Source: Novosphingobium resinovorum
GTDB lineage: Bacteria > Pseudomonadota > Alphaproteobacteria > Sphingomonadales > Sphingomonadaceae
NCBI RefSeq assembly: GCF_027922145.1
Contig: NZ_BSFC01000011.1
Location: 124,001 to 188,000 of the forward strand
DNA: 64,000 bases
Reading direction: 5' to 3'
The notes under the pieces are model-generated. The model was not told the origin of the DNA, searched no databases, and worked only from the letters and a program-made list of their open reading frames with translations. Positions 54,133 to 63,431 of the stretch are shown piece after piece (position 1 is the stretch's first letter; each line of letters opens with the position of its first letter). A program made the position numbers and the translations under genes.

Positions 54133-55374
54133 ATGAGCACACCCAAGGCCGCCCTCGAAGGCATCCGCGTCATCGACATGAGCCGCGTCTTCGCCGCCCC
54201 CGTCGGCGCGCAAATCCTCGGCGACCTCGGCGCCGACGTCATCAAGGTGGAGCGGCCGGGCGTGGGCGACGACGGGCGCGGCTACGGCTTCTCGTGGGTG
54301 CCCGGCAAGGACGGGATCGAGACGCGGCACTCCAGCTTCTTCACCGTGTCCAACCGCAACAAGCGCTCGATCACGCTGAACCATTCCCGGCCCGAGGGGC
54401 AGGCGATCCTGCGCGATCTGGTGAAGAACGCCGACGTGCTGATCGAGAACTACAAGGTCGGCGACCTCAAGCGCTTCGGCCTCGATTACGAGAGCCTGCG
54501 CGCAATCAACCCGGGCCTCATCTACTGCTCGGTCACCGGCTTCGGCCAGACCGGGCCGATGGCGGCGCTGCCGGGCTATGACGGGCTGTTCCAGGCGACC
54601 GGCGGCATGATGGCGGTGACCGGCATTCCCGAGGGCCAGCCGGGCTCCGGCCCGCTCAAGACCGGCCCCAGCCTCGTCGACTTCGTGACCGGCCACAACA
54701 CCGCGCTGGCGATCCTCGGCGCGCTGATGCACCGCACCCGCTCCGGCGAGGGGCAGTACATCGACATCGCCCTGCTCGACAGTTCGGTGGCGATGGTCAG
54801 CCACATCATGCAGGACTACCTGATAAGCGGCAACGCCCCGCCGCGCCTCGGCAACGGCGGCAACGGCGGCGGCCCGGCGGACCTGATCCATTGCGCGGAC
54901 GGCATCATCTACCTCACCGCCGGCACCGACGAGCACTGGCGCCGCCTGACGGTGCTGATGGATCAGCCCGAACTGAACGACGATCCGCGCTTCGATTCCA
55001 ACCTGAAGCGCGGCAAGACCAATCGCGCCGAGTTGATGGCCATCATCAACGACTGGAGTGGCCGCTTCCCGACCCTGGAGGTTCAGGCCATGCTCGACGG
55101 CGCGGGCATTCCGGCGGCGCGCTACAATGAACTGGCCGACGTCTGGGAAGACCCGCAGGTGCAACATCGCGGCCTGAAGGCGACGACGCCGCATGCATGG
55201 GCGGAAAGCGGCTCGGTCGATCTCATCGCCAGCCCGCTCGCGAAGATGTCGGCGAGCCCGGCGACGATCCGCATGGCCCCGCCGATGCTGGGCGAGCATA
55301 CCGACACCATCCTTTCGGAGCTGGGCTACGACGAGGCGCAAGTCGCCGCGCTGCGGGACGCGAAGGTGGTGTGA
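54133..55374 (+). CDS. CaiB/BaiF family CoA-transferase
   Basis: A 413-residue class III CoA-transferase. IRVIDMSRVFAAPVGAQILG then DLGADVIKVE is the N-terminal signature, SVTGFGQTGPMAALPGYDGL lies mid-protein, and the catalytic Asp is in SLVDFVTGHNTAL. These enzymes move CoA between carboxylic acids, activating a substrate without ATP. With the SDR, enoyl-CoA hydratase and amidohydrolase genes nearby it probably feeds a CoA-dependent degradation pathway. An R2 repeat follows the stop codon after 7 bp. Confidence 0.95.
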   Translation: MSTPKAALEGIRVIDMSRVFAAPVGAQILGDLGADVIKVERPGVGDDGRGYGFSWVPGKDGIETRHSSFFTVSNRNKRSITLNHSRPEGQAILRDLVKNADVLIENYKVGDLKRFGLDYESLRAINPGLIYCSVTGFGQTGPMAALPGYDGLFQATGGMMAVTGIPEGQPGSGPLKTGPSLVDFVTGHNTALAILGALMHRTRSGEGQYIDIALLDSSVAMVSHIMQDYLISGNAPPRLGNGGNGGGPADLIHCADGIIYLTAGTDEHWRRLTVLMDQPELNDDPRFDSNLKRGKTNRAELMAIINDWSGRFPTLEVQAMLDGAGIPAARYNELADVWEDPQVQHRGLKATTPHAWAESGSVDLIASPLAKMSASPATIRMAPPMLGEHTDTILSELGYDEAQVAALRDAKVV

Positions 55375-55381
55375 ACGCCCA

Positions 55382-55505
55382 ATCCTCCCTGTTCCGAAGG
55401 AATGGGGAGGTTGGCAGCCCGCAGGGCTGACGGAGGGGGCTGCTACCCCTCCACCACCGCCTTCGGCGGCGGTCCCCCTCCCCATTGCTGCGCAACAGGG
55501 AGGAT
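55382..55505. repeat. Four-hairpin palindromic repeat, family R2, copy 3
   Basis: The outer arms begin ATCCTCCCTGTTCC and end ACAGGGAGGAT. The arm centres differ (TTCCGAAGGAA left, TTGCTGCGCAA right), but each remains a palindrome. The inner CACCGCCTTCGGCGGCGG stem also differs from copies 1 and 2. It lies between the convergent CoA-transferase and enoyl-CoA hydratase genes. Confidence 0.85.
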
Positions 55506-55511
55506 ATAGCC

Positions 55512-56294
55512 TCAGCGTCCCTTGAACGCGGGCTTGCGCTTTTCGAGGAACGCATTGACACCTTCGAGGAAGTCCTCGGTCCGCCCCGCCTCACGCTGGC
55601 CGCGCCGTTCCGCCTGAAGCGCGGTTTCAAGGCTGGAATCCAGCGCGTCCCACGCCATGCGCTTGATGAGGCCGAGCGAGCGCGGGCCGGTGGCCAGCCG
55701 CTTCGCCAGCTTCATCGCCTCGGCGTCGAGGTCGTCCTCGGGCACCACCCTGGTCGCAAGGCCCCAGTCGAGCGCGGTCCTGGCATCGACCTTCTCGCCC
55801 AGCAGCATCATCTGCACGGCGCGCACCCGGCCCACCGCCTGCGCCAGCAGGTAGGTCGCGCCGCCATCGGGCACGAGGCCGACGTGGCAGAAGGCGCAGA
55901 AGAAGTACGACCCTTCCGCCATCAGCACCACGTCGCCTGCCGCCGCCAGCCCCGCACCGAAGCCCGCCGCCGGCCCGCGGATCGCGGTGACGACCGGCTG
56001 CTCCATCGTCTTGATCTGCATGATGACCGGGTTGAACGCGCGGTCGAGCTGGCCGCCGATATCGCGCATGGGATCGGCCAGCATATCCTGCGCCGCCGCA
56101 AGGTTCGCGCCCGAGCAGAACGCCTTGCCCTCCCCCGTCAGCAGCACCGCGCGGGCATCGCGCGCCGCCACGTCGAGGGCGTGGACCATCTCAAGCCCCA
56201 TCGCCTCGGTGACGCCGTTCATGGTCTTGGGATCGTTGAGGGAAATGCGCGCGACGCCGTCCTCCAGCGAATAGAGGATGTGCTCGTAACTCAT
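55512..56294 (-). CDS. Enoyl-CoA hydratase/isomerase family protein
   Basis: A 260-residue crotonase-fold protein. Oxyanion segments are GKAFCSGANLAAAQ and AIRGPAAGFGAGLAAAGDVVL, with FCHVGLVPDGGATYLLAQAV at the position of the second catalytic region. That region has Gly and Asp where some hydratases keep Glu, so it could be an isomerase or a related acyl-CoA enzyme. It lies 20 bp downstream of the nitronate monooxygenase gene on the same strand, suggesting co-transcription. The substrate is probably a medium-size or ring-derived acyl-CoA. Confidence 0.93.
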   Translation of the reverse strand: MSYEHILYSLEDGVARISLNDPKTMNGVTEAMGLEMVHALDVAARDARAVLLTGEGKAFCSGANLAAAQDMLADPMRDIGGQLDRAFNPVIMQIKTMEQPVVTAIRGPAAGFGAGLAAAGDVVLMAEGSYFFCAFCHVGLVPDGGATYLLAQAVGRVRAVQMMLLGEKVDARTALDWGLATRVVPEDDLDAEAMKLAKRLATGPRSLGLIKRMAWDALDSSLETALQAERRGQREAGRTEDFLEGVNAFLEKRKPAFKGR

Positions 56295-56314
56295 GGAATC
56301 TCCCTCTCCGTCGA

Positions 56315-57310
<996 letters not shown>

Positions 57311-57464
57311 CTATCGATGGTTGCATGCGGGGCTATGTCATGCGGCGCGGGGCTTCAAGCAGCGGGTGCGGGAGCGAGCGGGCATCGCGCCAGCGAATAA
57401 CCAAGCGCTTGCTACATAATTTCGGAAGCGTATGATCCCCTGCAAACGAGAAGGGAGAATCGCC

Positions 57465-58640
57465 ATGGCAACCGCCGCTCTGGAACCTGTTCAGGATCGG
57501 ATCGAGGAACTGGGCATCAAGCTCATCAGCGCCGACAACCACATCAACGAACCCCGCAACCTGTTCATCGACCGCTTCCCCTCCCACCTGAAGGACAAGG
57601 CACCGCGCGTGATCGAGGGCCGCGACGGCGGCGAAGGCTGGAGCATGGACGGCACGCCGCCCAAGCGCACCTACGGCCTCGAATGCATGGCGGGCTACGA
57701 CAAGAGCGAATACCGCATGTCCGGCCTGCGCCACGCGGACCTCAGGCGGGGCAACTACGATGGCGCCGCGCATCTCGCGGATATGGACATCGACGGGGTA
57801 TGGGCCTCGGTGACCTATCCGGGTTTCAGCCCGTCGTTCTATACCCATCCCGATCCGGAAGTCGCTGCCGCCGGATTCGTCGCCTACAACGACTGGATCC
57901 TCGACGACTTCCAGTCCGCCGACCCCAAGCGCCTCTGCGGCCTCGCCATCAATCCGACCGAACTCGGCATCGAGCACGCCGTCGCCGAGATGCGCCGCTG
58001 CGCGAGGAAGGGTGCGCGGGCGATGTACATTCCCGGAAATCCGACGATCCCCTACAACCACCCCACGCACTACCACCCCGTCTGGCAGGCGGCGGACGAA
58101 CTGGGGCTGACGCTGTGCATGCACCGCAACCACGGCGGCCCGCCCGATGCCACCGACTGGGACCGGCTGCAGGAGGACAAGGTCTCCATCGGCGGGATCG
58201 TGACGCGGTACTTCTCGTGCCTCAAGCCGTTCTCGTACCTGATCTTCGCAGGGATCTTCGACCAGTACCCGAACCTGAAGATGGTCGGCGCCGAGGTCGA
58301 CTGCGGCTGGGCGCCGTTCTGGGTGCAGACCATGGAGCATCACTGGGAAATCCAGAACTCGTGGCATCCGGTGAAGCTCAGGCATTCGCCCACCGAGTTT
58401 ATCGGCCGCAACGTCTTCACCACCAACGTGGACGACTACTGCGGCTACCAGATGATTCGGACCGGGCTCTGGCCGTGGCTGGCGAAGATGACGATGTTCT
58501 CGTCCGACTACCCGCACTCGGCGACGATCTGGCCGCATTCTCGCGACGTGGCGCTGAAGATGACGGCGGACCTGACGCCGCAGGACACCCGCACGACACT
58601 GTCGGAGAACGCGGCAAGGGTGTTCGGCTTCGACGTCTAA
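57465..58640 (+). CDS. Amidohydrolase family protein (ACMSD-like)
   Basis: A 391-residue TIM-barrel metal enzyme of the amidohydrolase-2 type. Candidate metal ligands are Asp and His in ISADNHINEP, the His pair in LCMHRNHGGPP, and the Asp of MFSSDYPHSATIW. Members include decarboxylases (ACMSD, gamma-resorcylate type) and C-C or ring hydrolases. The substrate here is unknown, but the TetR gene downstream and the acyl-CoA genes around it suggest a ring-derived acid. The ATG at 57465 follows AGGGAGAA. A hairpin abuts the stop codon. Confidence 0.93.
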   Translation: MATAALEPVQDRIEELGIKLISADNHINEPRNLFIDRFPSHLKDKAPRVIEGRDGGEGWSMDGTPPKRTYGLECMAGYDKSEYRMSGLRHADLRRGNYDGAAHLADMDIDGVWASVTYPGFSPSFYTHPDPEVAAAGFVAYNDWILDDFQSADPKRLCGLAINPTELGIEHAVAEMRRCARKGARAMYIPGNPTIPYNHPTHYHPVWQAADELGLTLCMHRNHGGPPDATDWDRLQEDKVSIGGIVTRYFSCLKPFSYLIFAGIFDQYPNLKMVGAEVDCGWAPFWVQTMEHHWEIQNSWHPVKLRHSPTEFIGRNVFTTNVDDYCGYQMIRTGLWPWLAKMTMFSSDYPHSATIWPHSRDVALKMTADLTPQDTRTTLSENAARVFGFDV

Positions 58641-58669
58641 TTCCTCCCCGAGCAAGCTCGGGGGGGGAA
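58641..58669. terminator. Hairpin after amidohydrolase (solo R2 arm)
   Basis: TTCCTCCCCGAGC pairs with GCTCGGGGGGGAA with one mismatch and a two-base loop, starting at the base after the stop codon and ending 5 bp before the stop of the convergent TetR gene. It is the same element as 15853-15880. Confidence 0.6.
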
Positions 58670-58674
58670 TGGCG

Positions 58675-59334
58675 CTACACCGGCCCGTTCGCTTCGATCC
58701 CCTGGATCACGAAAGCCGCGATGGCGTCCCTGATCTCAGCCTCGCTCGCCATGCCGGGCGGGAACAGCCAGTCACGAAACATCAGGTTCGCCAGCACCGC
58801 CGCGAACGACACGCGCACCATCAGTTCCGGCGCGATCCGGGGTGCGTCGCCGACCCGCGCCTGGCTCATCGCCTCGCCCTTGCGGAAGTAGTCCTGCAAC
58901 CCGTCGAGCGCCTCGATCCCGCCCAAAGCCTCAGGCGAATAGGCGTTGGCGACCGCCAGCGAGAGGAACATCTTCGAATGGCTGCCCATGAAATCGAGCA
59001 GTTCGCCGATGTAGGCCCGCGCCACGTCCTTGCCCTCGCCCGCTCCGGCGGTCCGCGCCTGGAAATCCGCGAAGTGACGGTTCAGCGGCGTGAAGATCGC
59101 CGCGCGGAACAGCGCCTGCTTGCTGTCGTGGAAGCGGAAGATCTGCGCCTCGGTCACATCGGCGCGGCGGGCGATGGCGGCAGTCGTCGCCCCGGCATAA
59201 CCCGAGGCCTCGAACTCCTCGGCGGCGGCTTCGAGGATGCGGTCGGCCACTTCCTCGGAGGAGCGGCGGCGGCGTTTCGGTTTCGGATCGGGAGCGGTCA
59301 ATCTTTCCTGCCGGTTTCGCTTGCGTGACTGCAT
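58675..59334 (-). CDS. TetR/AcrR family regulator
   Basis: A 219-residue TetR-family repressor. A basic N-terminal tail (KPKRRRRSSEEVADR) precedes the HTH: ILEAAAEEFEASGYAGATTA, then AIARRADVTEAQIFRFHDSK. The helical ligand domain follows. The ATG at 59334 (MQSRKRNRQER) is chosen; upstream codons lack a good start. It converges on the amidohydrolase gene and is divergent from htpX with an 83-bp gap, so its target could be its own promoter, htpX or the catabolic genes to the left. Confidence 0.92.
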   Translation of the reverse strand: MQSRKRNRQERLTAPDPKPKRRRRSSEEVADRILEAAAEEFEASGYAGATTAAIARRADVTEAQIFRFHDSKQALFRAAIFTPLNRHFADFQARTAGAGEGKDVARAYIGELLDFMGSHSKMFLSLAVANAYSPEALGGIEALDGLQDYFRKGEAMSQARVGDAPRIAPELMVRVSFAAVLANLMFRDWLFPPGMASEAEIRDAIAAFVIQGIEANGPV

Positions 59335-59417
59335 GTGTCGGGAACGGCGGGCGCCATTGAAACCCTCCCGCCCGACCCTAGATTCGCCGGGACAAACGCT
59401 CAAGGAGACAATTGAAA

Positions 59418-60326
59418 GTGAACGGAATGAAGACGGCCATGCTGCTGGCGGCGCTGACGGCGCTGTTCATGGGGCTGGGCTACATGCTGGGCGGAACCGG
59501 CGGCGCCATCATCGCGCTGCTCGTGGCGGCGGGCATGAACCTGTTCACCTTCTGGAACGCGGACAGCATCGTGCTGAAGATGCACAACGCCCGCGAGGTC
59601 GGCCCGGAGAGCGAGTTCCACCGCCTCGTCGCCGAACTGGCGCAGCGTGCCGGGCTGCCGATGCCCCGCGTCTACGTGATCGACACCGAGGCGCCCAACG
59701 CATTCGCCACCGGCCGCGACCCCGAGCACGCCGCCGTCGCCGCGACCACGGGCCTGCTCGACATGCTCAGCCGCGATGAAGTGGCGGGCGTGATGGCGCA
59801 CGAACTGGGCCACGTGAAGAACCGCGACACGCTGGTGATGACGATGGTGGCGACGATCGCGGGCGCCATCTCGATGATCGCCAACTTCGGCATGTTCTTC
59901 GGCCACATGGGCAATTCGGAGGACCGCCCCAATCCGATGGCCGCGATCGCGGCGATGGTCATGGCGCCGTTCGCGGCGATGATCGTGCAGATGGCGATCA
60001 GCCGCACCCGCGAATACGGCGCCGACAAGGCGGGCGCCGAGATCAGCGGCAACCCGCGCGCGCTGGCCTCGGCGCTGCAGAAGATCGCCGGGCCCGCCGC
60101 CCACTTGCGCAACCCCACCGTCGAGCGCAACCCGGCGGCGGCGCAGCTCTACATCGTGCCCTCGTCGGTGTCGGACCTGTTCTCGACTCACCCGGCGACC
60201 GAGAAGCGCATCGCCGCGCTGATGGCGATGGACGGCGGGGCGGCGCCCCCGCGTCCGGCTATGGCTTCGGTGCCGCGCAGTAGCGCGACGCGTGGCCGGT
60301 CGGCGCTCGATCCGAACCGGCGCTGA
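59418..60326 (+). CDS. htpX: Zinc metalloprotease HtpX
   Basis: A 302-residue inner-membrane M48 protease for membrane-protein quality control. Two N-terminal helices ([36 protein letters not shown]) are followed by the zinc site HELGH at 128-132, with the third ligand Glu in RTREYGADK, and two more hydrophobic segments after HELGH. I chose the GTG at 59418 (MNGMKTAML), 10 bp after AAGGAG; the TTG at 59412 or ATG at 59427 are alternatives. An Arg-rich tail ends the protein. Confidence 0.96.
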   Translation: MNGMKTAMLLAALTALFMGLGYMLGGTGGAIIALLVAAGMNLFTFWNADSIVLKMHNAREVGPESEFHRLVAELAQRAGLPMPRVYVIDTEAPNAFATGRDPEHAAVAATTGLLDMLSRDEVAGVMAHELGHVKNRDTLVMTMVATIAGAISMIANFGMFFGHMGNSEDRPNPMAAIAAMVMAPFAAMIVQMAISRTREYGADKAGAEISGNPRALASALQKIAGPAAHLRNPTVERNPAAAQLYIVPSSVSDLFSTHPATEKRIAALMAMDGGAAPPRPAMASVPRSSATRGRSALDPNRR

Positions 60327-60337
60327 AGCCGCACACC

Positions 60338-60416
60338 TCGTCATTGCGAGCGCAGCGAAGCAATCCAGGGCGGCTGGAGACTGCCCTGGGTTGCTTCGCT
60401 GCGCTCGCAATGACGA
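60338..60416. repeat. Palindromic repeat, family R1, copy e
   Basis: A 79-bp hairpin between the convergent htpX and RsmB-type genes. Its inner stem is CAATCCAG opposite CTGGGTTG, which pairs only through a G-U wobble, an intermediate between copies a/c and f. Confidence 0.9.
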
Positions 60417-60417
60417 C

Positions 60418-61650
60418 TTAGGGTTTCACCCAACGCGCGATGAAGAAGCCGTCGAGGCCGCCCGCCTCGGCCAGCATTCCCGGATCGGTGCGCAGCCAGC
60501 CCTCGCCGGTCGGCGAAAGACCCTCGGGCAGTTCCGCTGCCGCGATCGGCGCAAGCGTCAGTTCGACGTCGGCCGCGCGGTCCTCGCCTTCCTCCTGCTC
60601 CAGCGAGCACACGGCGTAAACCAGCGTGCCGCCGGGCTTCAGCCACTCGGCCGCCCGCGCCAGCATCCGCGTCTGGATTTCGGCCATCTCCTCGATCTGG
60701 CGCGGCGCGATGCGGTGGAGCACGTCCGGATGACGGCGCGAGGTGCCCGTCGCCGTGCACGGCGCGTCGAGCAGGATCGCGTCGAACTTCTCCTGCGGCT
60801 CCCACGTAAAGGCATCCGCGAGCACCACCTCCGCCTCCAGCGCGGTGCGCTCAAGGTTCTCGCGCAGGCGTTCCAGCCGCCGCTTGGCGTTGTCGAGCGC
60901 GGTCACTTTCCAGCCCGCCGCCGCAAGCTGCATCGTCTTGCCGCCGGGCGCGGCGCAAAGATCGAGCACGGACCGGCCCTCACTCGCACCGAGCATGCGC
61001 GCGGGCAGGCTGGCGGCGAGATCCTGCACCCACCACGCACCCTCGCGGAAACCTTCGAGGTGCTCCACCGCGATCCCGCGCGGCAGGCGCACATGACCCG
61101 GCATCAGCGAGATGCCGCCGAGGCGCTCGGCCCACTCCGCCGTCGCCCCCGCATCGCGCAGCGCAAGGTCCAGCGGCGGCGGCACGGCGAGACCCGCGGC
61201 GATCGTCTCAGCCCGGATGCCCCAGCGCTCCATGACCGGCTCGGGCAGGGTCGGCACTTCGGGCAGCGTCACGGCGCGCTTGGTCAGGGTCGAGAACACG
61301 CCGTGCGCCAGACGGCGCGGGCCGCCCATCAGCAGCGGTAGGCCGGTGGCGATGACGGCGTGCGCGGGCGTCTCCAGCCGCAGCACTTGCGCCAGCATGA
61401 TCTGCAGCACGGCGCGCGCCTTGGCGTCGTCCGCCAGCGGCAGGCGGGTGGCGGAGTCGATCAGCGCATCGAGGTCGGCGCGCCAGCGCAGCACCTCCCC
61501 GGCGATGGCGCGGGCGAGCGCGCGGTCGGCATCGCCCTTGATGCGCGCGAGCGCGGAACCGCCCGCCTGGTCGAGCGTCTCGCCCCTGCGCAGAACGGCA
61601 TCGATGAGGTTGAGCGCGGCACGGCGCGCAGGAAGTCCGGGTATGTCCAT
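60418..61650 (-). CDS. RsmB/NOP family RNA methyltransferase
   Basis: A 410-residue SAM-dependent 16S rRNA (cytosine-C5) methyltransferase of the RsmB/NOP class. An N-terminal NusB-like RNA-binding region (about 1-130, RRAALNLIDAVLRRGETLDQ) precedes the Rossmann domain. SAM motif I is DLCAAPGGKTMQLAAAG. Motif IV is ILLDAPCTATGTSRRHPD and the catalytic Cys of motif VI is in VYAVCSLEQEEGE. Probably methylates a 16S rRNA cytosine like RsmB (C967). It is divergent from the small SDHAF4-like gene. Confidence 0.93.
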   Translation of the reverse strand: MDIPGLPARRAALNLIDAVLRRGETLDQAGGSALARIKGDADRALARAIAGEVLRWRADLDALIDSATRLPLADDAKARAVLQIMLAQVLRLETPAHAVIATGLPLLMGGPRRLAHGVFSTLTKRAVTLPEVPTLPEPVMERWGIRAETIAAGLAVPPPLDLALRDAGATAEWAERLGGISLMPGHVRLPRGIAVEHLEGFREGAWWVQDLAASLPARMLGASEGRSVLDLCAAPGGKTMQLAAAGWKVTALDNAKRRLERLRENLERTALEAEVVLADAFTWEPQEKFDAILLDAPCTATGTSRRHPDVLHRIAPRQIEEMAEIQTRMLARAAEWLKPGGTLVYAVCSLEQEEGEDRAADVELTLAPIAAAELPEGLSPTGEGWLRTDPGMLAEAGGLDGFFIARWVKP

Positions 61651-61704
61651 CGTCGGCCCCTATACCGGATTGCCTTTTTCCGCCACCCGCACCACATGGG
61701 GTCC

Positions 61705-61872
61705 ATGACCAAGCGCGCCACTGAACGTCCGGCGGCCTTCACCAAGCCCGCTCACTGGAACAACGACCCCGCTCCCCCGCCCGTGAAGGCCAAGGACGAG
61801 CAGGACCCCGACGGCCTTTCACCCACCCGCTACGGCGACTGGGTACAGAAGGGCATCGCGATCGATTTCTGA
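61705..61872 (+). CDS. DUF1674 protein (SDHAF4-like)
   Basis: A 55-residue protein of the DUF1674 family, homologous to mitochondrial SDHAF4, which helps mature the flavoprotein subunit of succinate dehydrogenase. The C-terminal signature DPDGLSPTRYGDWVQKGIAI then DF is unmistakable. An ATG nine bases upstream (61696) would add MGS. It is divergent from the methyltransferase gene and followed by an R1 repeat. Confidence 0.88.
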   Translation: MTKRATERPAAFTKPAHWNNDPAPPPVKAKDEQDPDGLSPTRYGDWVQKGIAIDF

Positions 61873-61893
61873 GGAGGCTGGAAAACCGCCTTC

Positions 61894-61970
61894 CGTCATT
61901 GCGAGCAAAGCGAAGCAACCCAGGGCAGTATTAAACCGCCCTGGGTTGCTTCGCTTTGCGCGCAATGACG
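61894..61970. repeat. Palindromic repeat, family R1, copy f
   Basis: A 77-bp hairpin with stem GCAAAGCGAAG opposite CTTCGCTTTGC and inner stem CAACCCAG opposite CTGGGTTG. The base changes relative to copies a and c are matched on both arms. It lies between the convergent SDHAF4-like and outer-membrane factor genes. Confidence 0.9.
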
Positions 61971-61988
61971 ATGGTGGATGAATGGCCT

Positions 61989-63431
61989 CTACTGGCCCTG
62001 CCCCTGCCCCTCCCCCTGCCCCCAGCCACCGCCGAGCGCGAGGAACACGGCGATCTGGTCGTCCACCAGCGCCGCTTCCGCCGCCGCATGGCTCACCCGC
62101 GCCGAGGCGAGGCTGCCCTGCGCGCTCAGGAGGTCGAGGAAGTCGCTGCGCCCGAAGCGGAACAGCTTGGCCGCCTGCCCTTCCGATATGCCGGCGCTGT
62201 CGCTCGCGCGGCCCAGCGATGCGGCCTTGTCCCGATCGCGGGCGTAAGTTTCCAGCGCCGTCTCGGTGCCCTGCAGGGCCGAGAGCACGGTCGCATCGAA
62301 CTTGGCGAGATCGACATCGACCTGCGCCTTGGCGGCATCGATCTTCGCCTTGACGATCGGGCGATTGGGGAAGCTCCAGCTCAGTAGCGGGCCAAGGCTG
62401 AAGCCGAAGCTGTCGGACTTGCCGAGGTTCTGCAACTGCCCGCTGCTGGCGACGCCCGCGCCGATCGAGACGCTCGGGTAGAGGTCCGCCACCGCCACGC
62501 CGATGCGCGCGGTATCGCCGGCGATGGTGCGCTCGGCCTGGCGGATGTCGGGACGGCGGCGGATCAGCGCGGCGCCGTCGCCGACCGGCATCGGCTGGGC
62601 GAGGCGCGGCAGGACCGAGCAGCTCGCCACGTCCTGCGGATAGTCCGCCGGCGCCCGGCCGAGCAGCGTCGCCAGCAGGAACAGCGCGCCCTGCCGCTTC
62701 GCCACGAAGGCGGGCAGGCTGGCCCGGCTGGTGTCCACCGCGGTACGCGCGCGGCTGACGTCGAAGGCGGTGCCGCGCCCGCCGCGCTGCAGCCGGGTGG
62801 TGGCATCCAGCGTCTGCTGCTGCAGCACGATCACCTTCTGGACCGTCGCCATCTGGTAATTGGCGCCGCATACGTCGGCATAGGCCTTGGCGGTCGCCGC
62901 CGCCACGCTGATCCGCACCGCATCGCGCGCCGCCTCGACCACCTCGCGGTCCGCCTGCGCCCCCTCGACCGCGCGCCGCAGCTTGCCGTTGAGGTCGAGC
63001 GGATAGCTCAGCGAGAGGCCAAGGTCGTACGTCACGACACCGGGGATGTTGGTCCCGCCCGACTGGGTGGAATAGTCGCGCTCGAGATCGGCATCGGAAC
63101 TGACGGTGGTGCTCAGCGCCCGCGCGCCGGTCGTCTCGCGCAGCACCGCTTCGGCCTTGCGGATGTTCGCCTCGGCGGCGCGCAGGTCGGCGTTGGCGGT
63201 GAGCGCCTCTTCCACCAGCGCGTCGAGGCGGGGATCGGCGTAGAGGCTCCACCAGCGGTCGGGCAGCGGCGCCTGCGCGAAGGCGGGATCGCGCGCCGCG
63301 ACGAAGTCCCCCTGCGCCGAAGGCGTGCCGGACACCGCGTTCTCGGGCGGATGATAGTCCGGCCCGGCGGTGGCGCAGGCGGACAGCGCCAGCGCCATCG
63401 CGGCGGCGCAGAGAAGACGGGCGGGACGCAT
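61989..63431 (-). CDS. Efflux outer-membrane factor (NodT/OprM family)
   Basis: A 480-residue outer-membrane efflux channel. The lipoprotein signal ends in the lipobox LSACATAGPDY. The two repeated OEP domains show typical helices (VEEALTANADLRAAEANIRK and the mirrored segment RQAERTIAGDTARIGVAVAD, then LYPSVSIGAG). The C-terminal tail is Gly/Gln-rich and repetitive (GQGEGQGQGQ). It would form the trimeric exit duct for a tripartite pump. The ATG at 63431 overlaps the adaptor stop by one base (TGATG), so the two are co-translated. Substrate unknown. Confidence 0.94.
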   Translation of the reverse strand: MRPARLLCAAAMALALSACATAGPDYHPPENAVSGTPSAQGDFVAARDPAFAQAPLPDRWWSLYADPRLDALVEEALTANADLRAAEANIRKAEAVLRETTGARALSTTVSSDADLERDYSTQSGGTNIPGVVTYDLGLSLSYPLDLNGKLRRAVEGAQADREVVEAARDAVRISVAAATAKAYADVCGANYQMATVQKVIVLQQQTLDATTRLQRGGRGTAFDVSRARTAVDTSRASLPAFVAKRQGALFLLATLLGRAPADYPQDVASCSVLPRLAQPMPVGDGAALIRRRPDIRQAERTIAGDTARIGVAVADLYPSVSIGAGVASSGQLQNLGKSDSFGFSLGPLLSWSFPNRPIVKAKIDAAKAQVDVDLAKFDATVLSALQGTETALETYARDRDKAASLGRASDSAGISEGQAAKLFRFGRSDFLDLLSAQGSLASARVSHAAAEAALVDDQIAVFLALGGGWGQGEGQGQGQ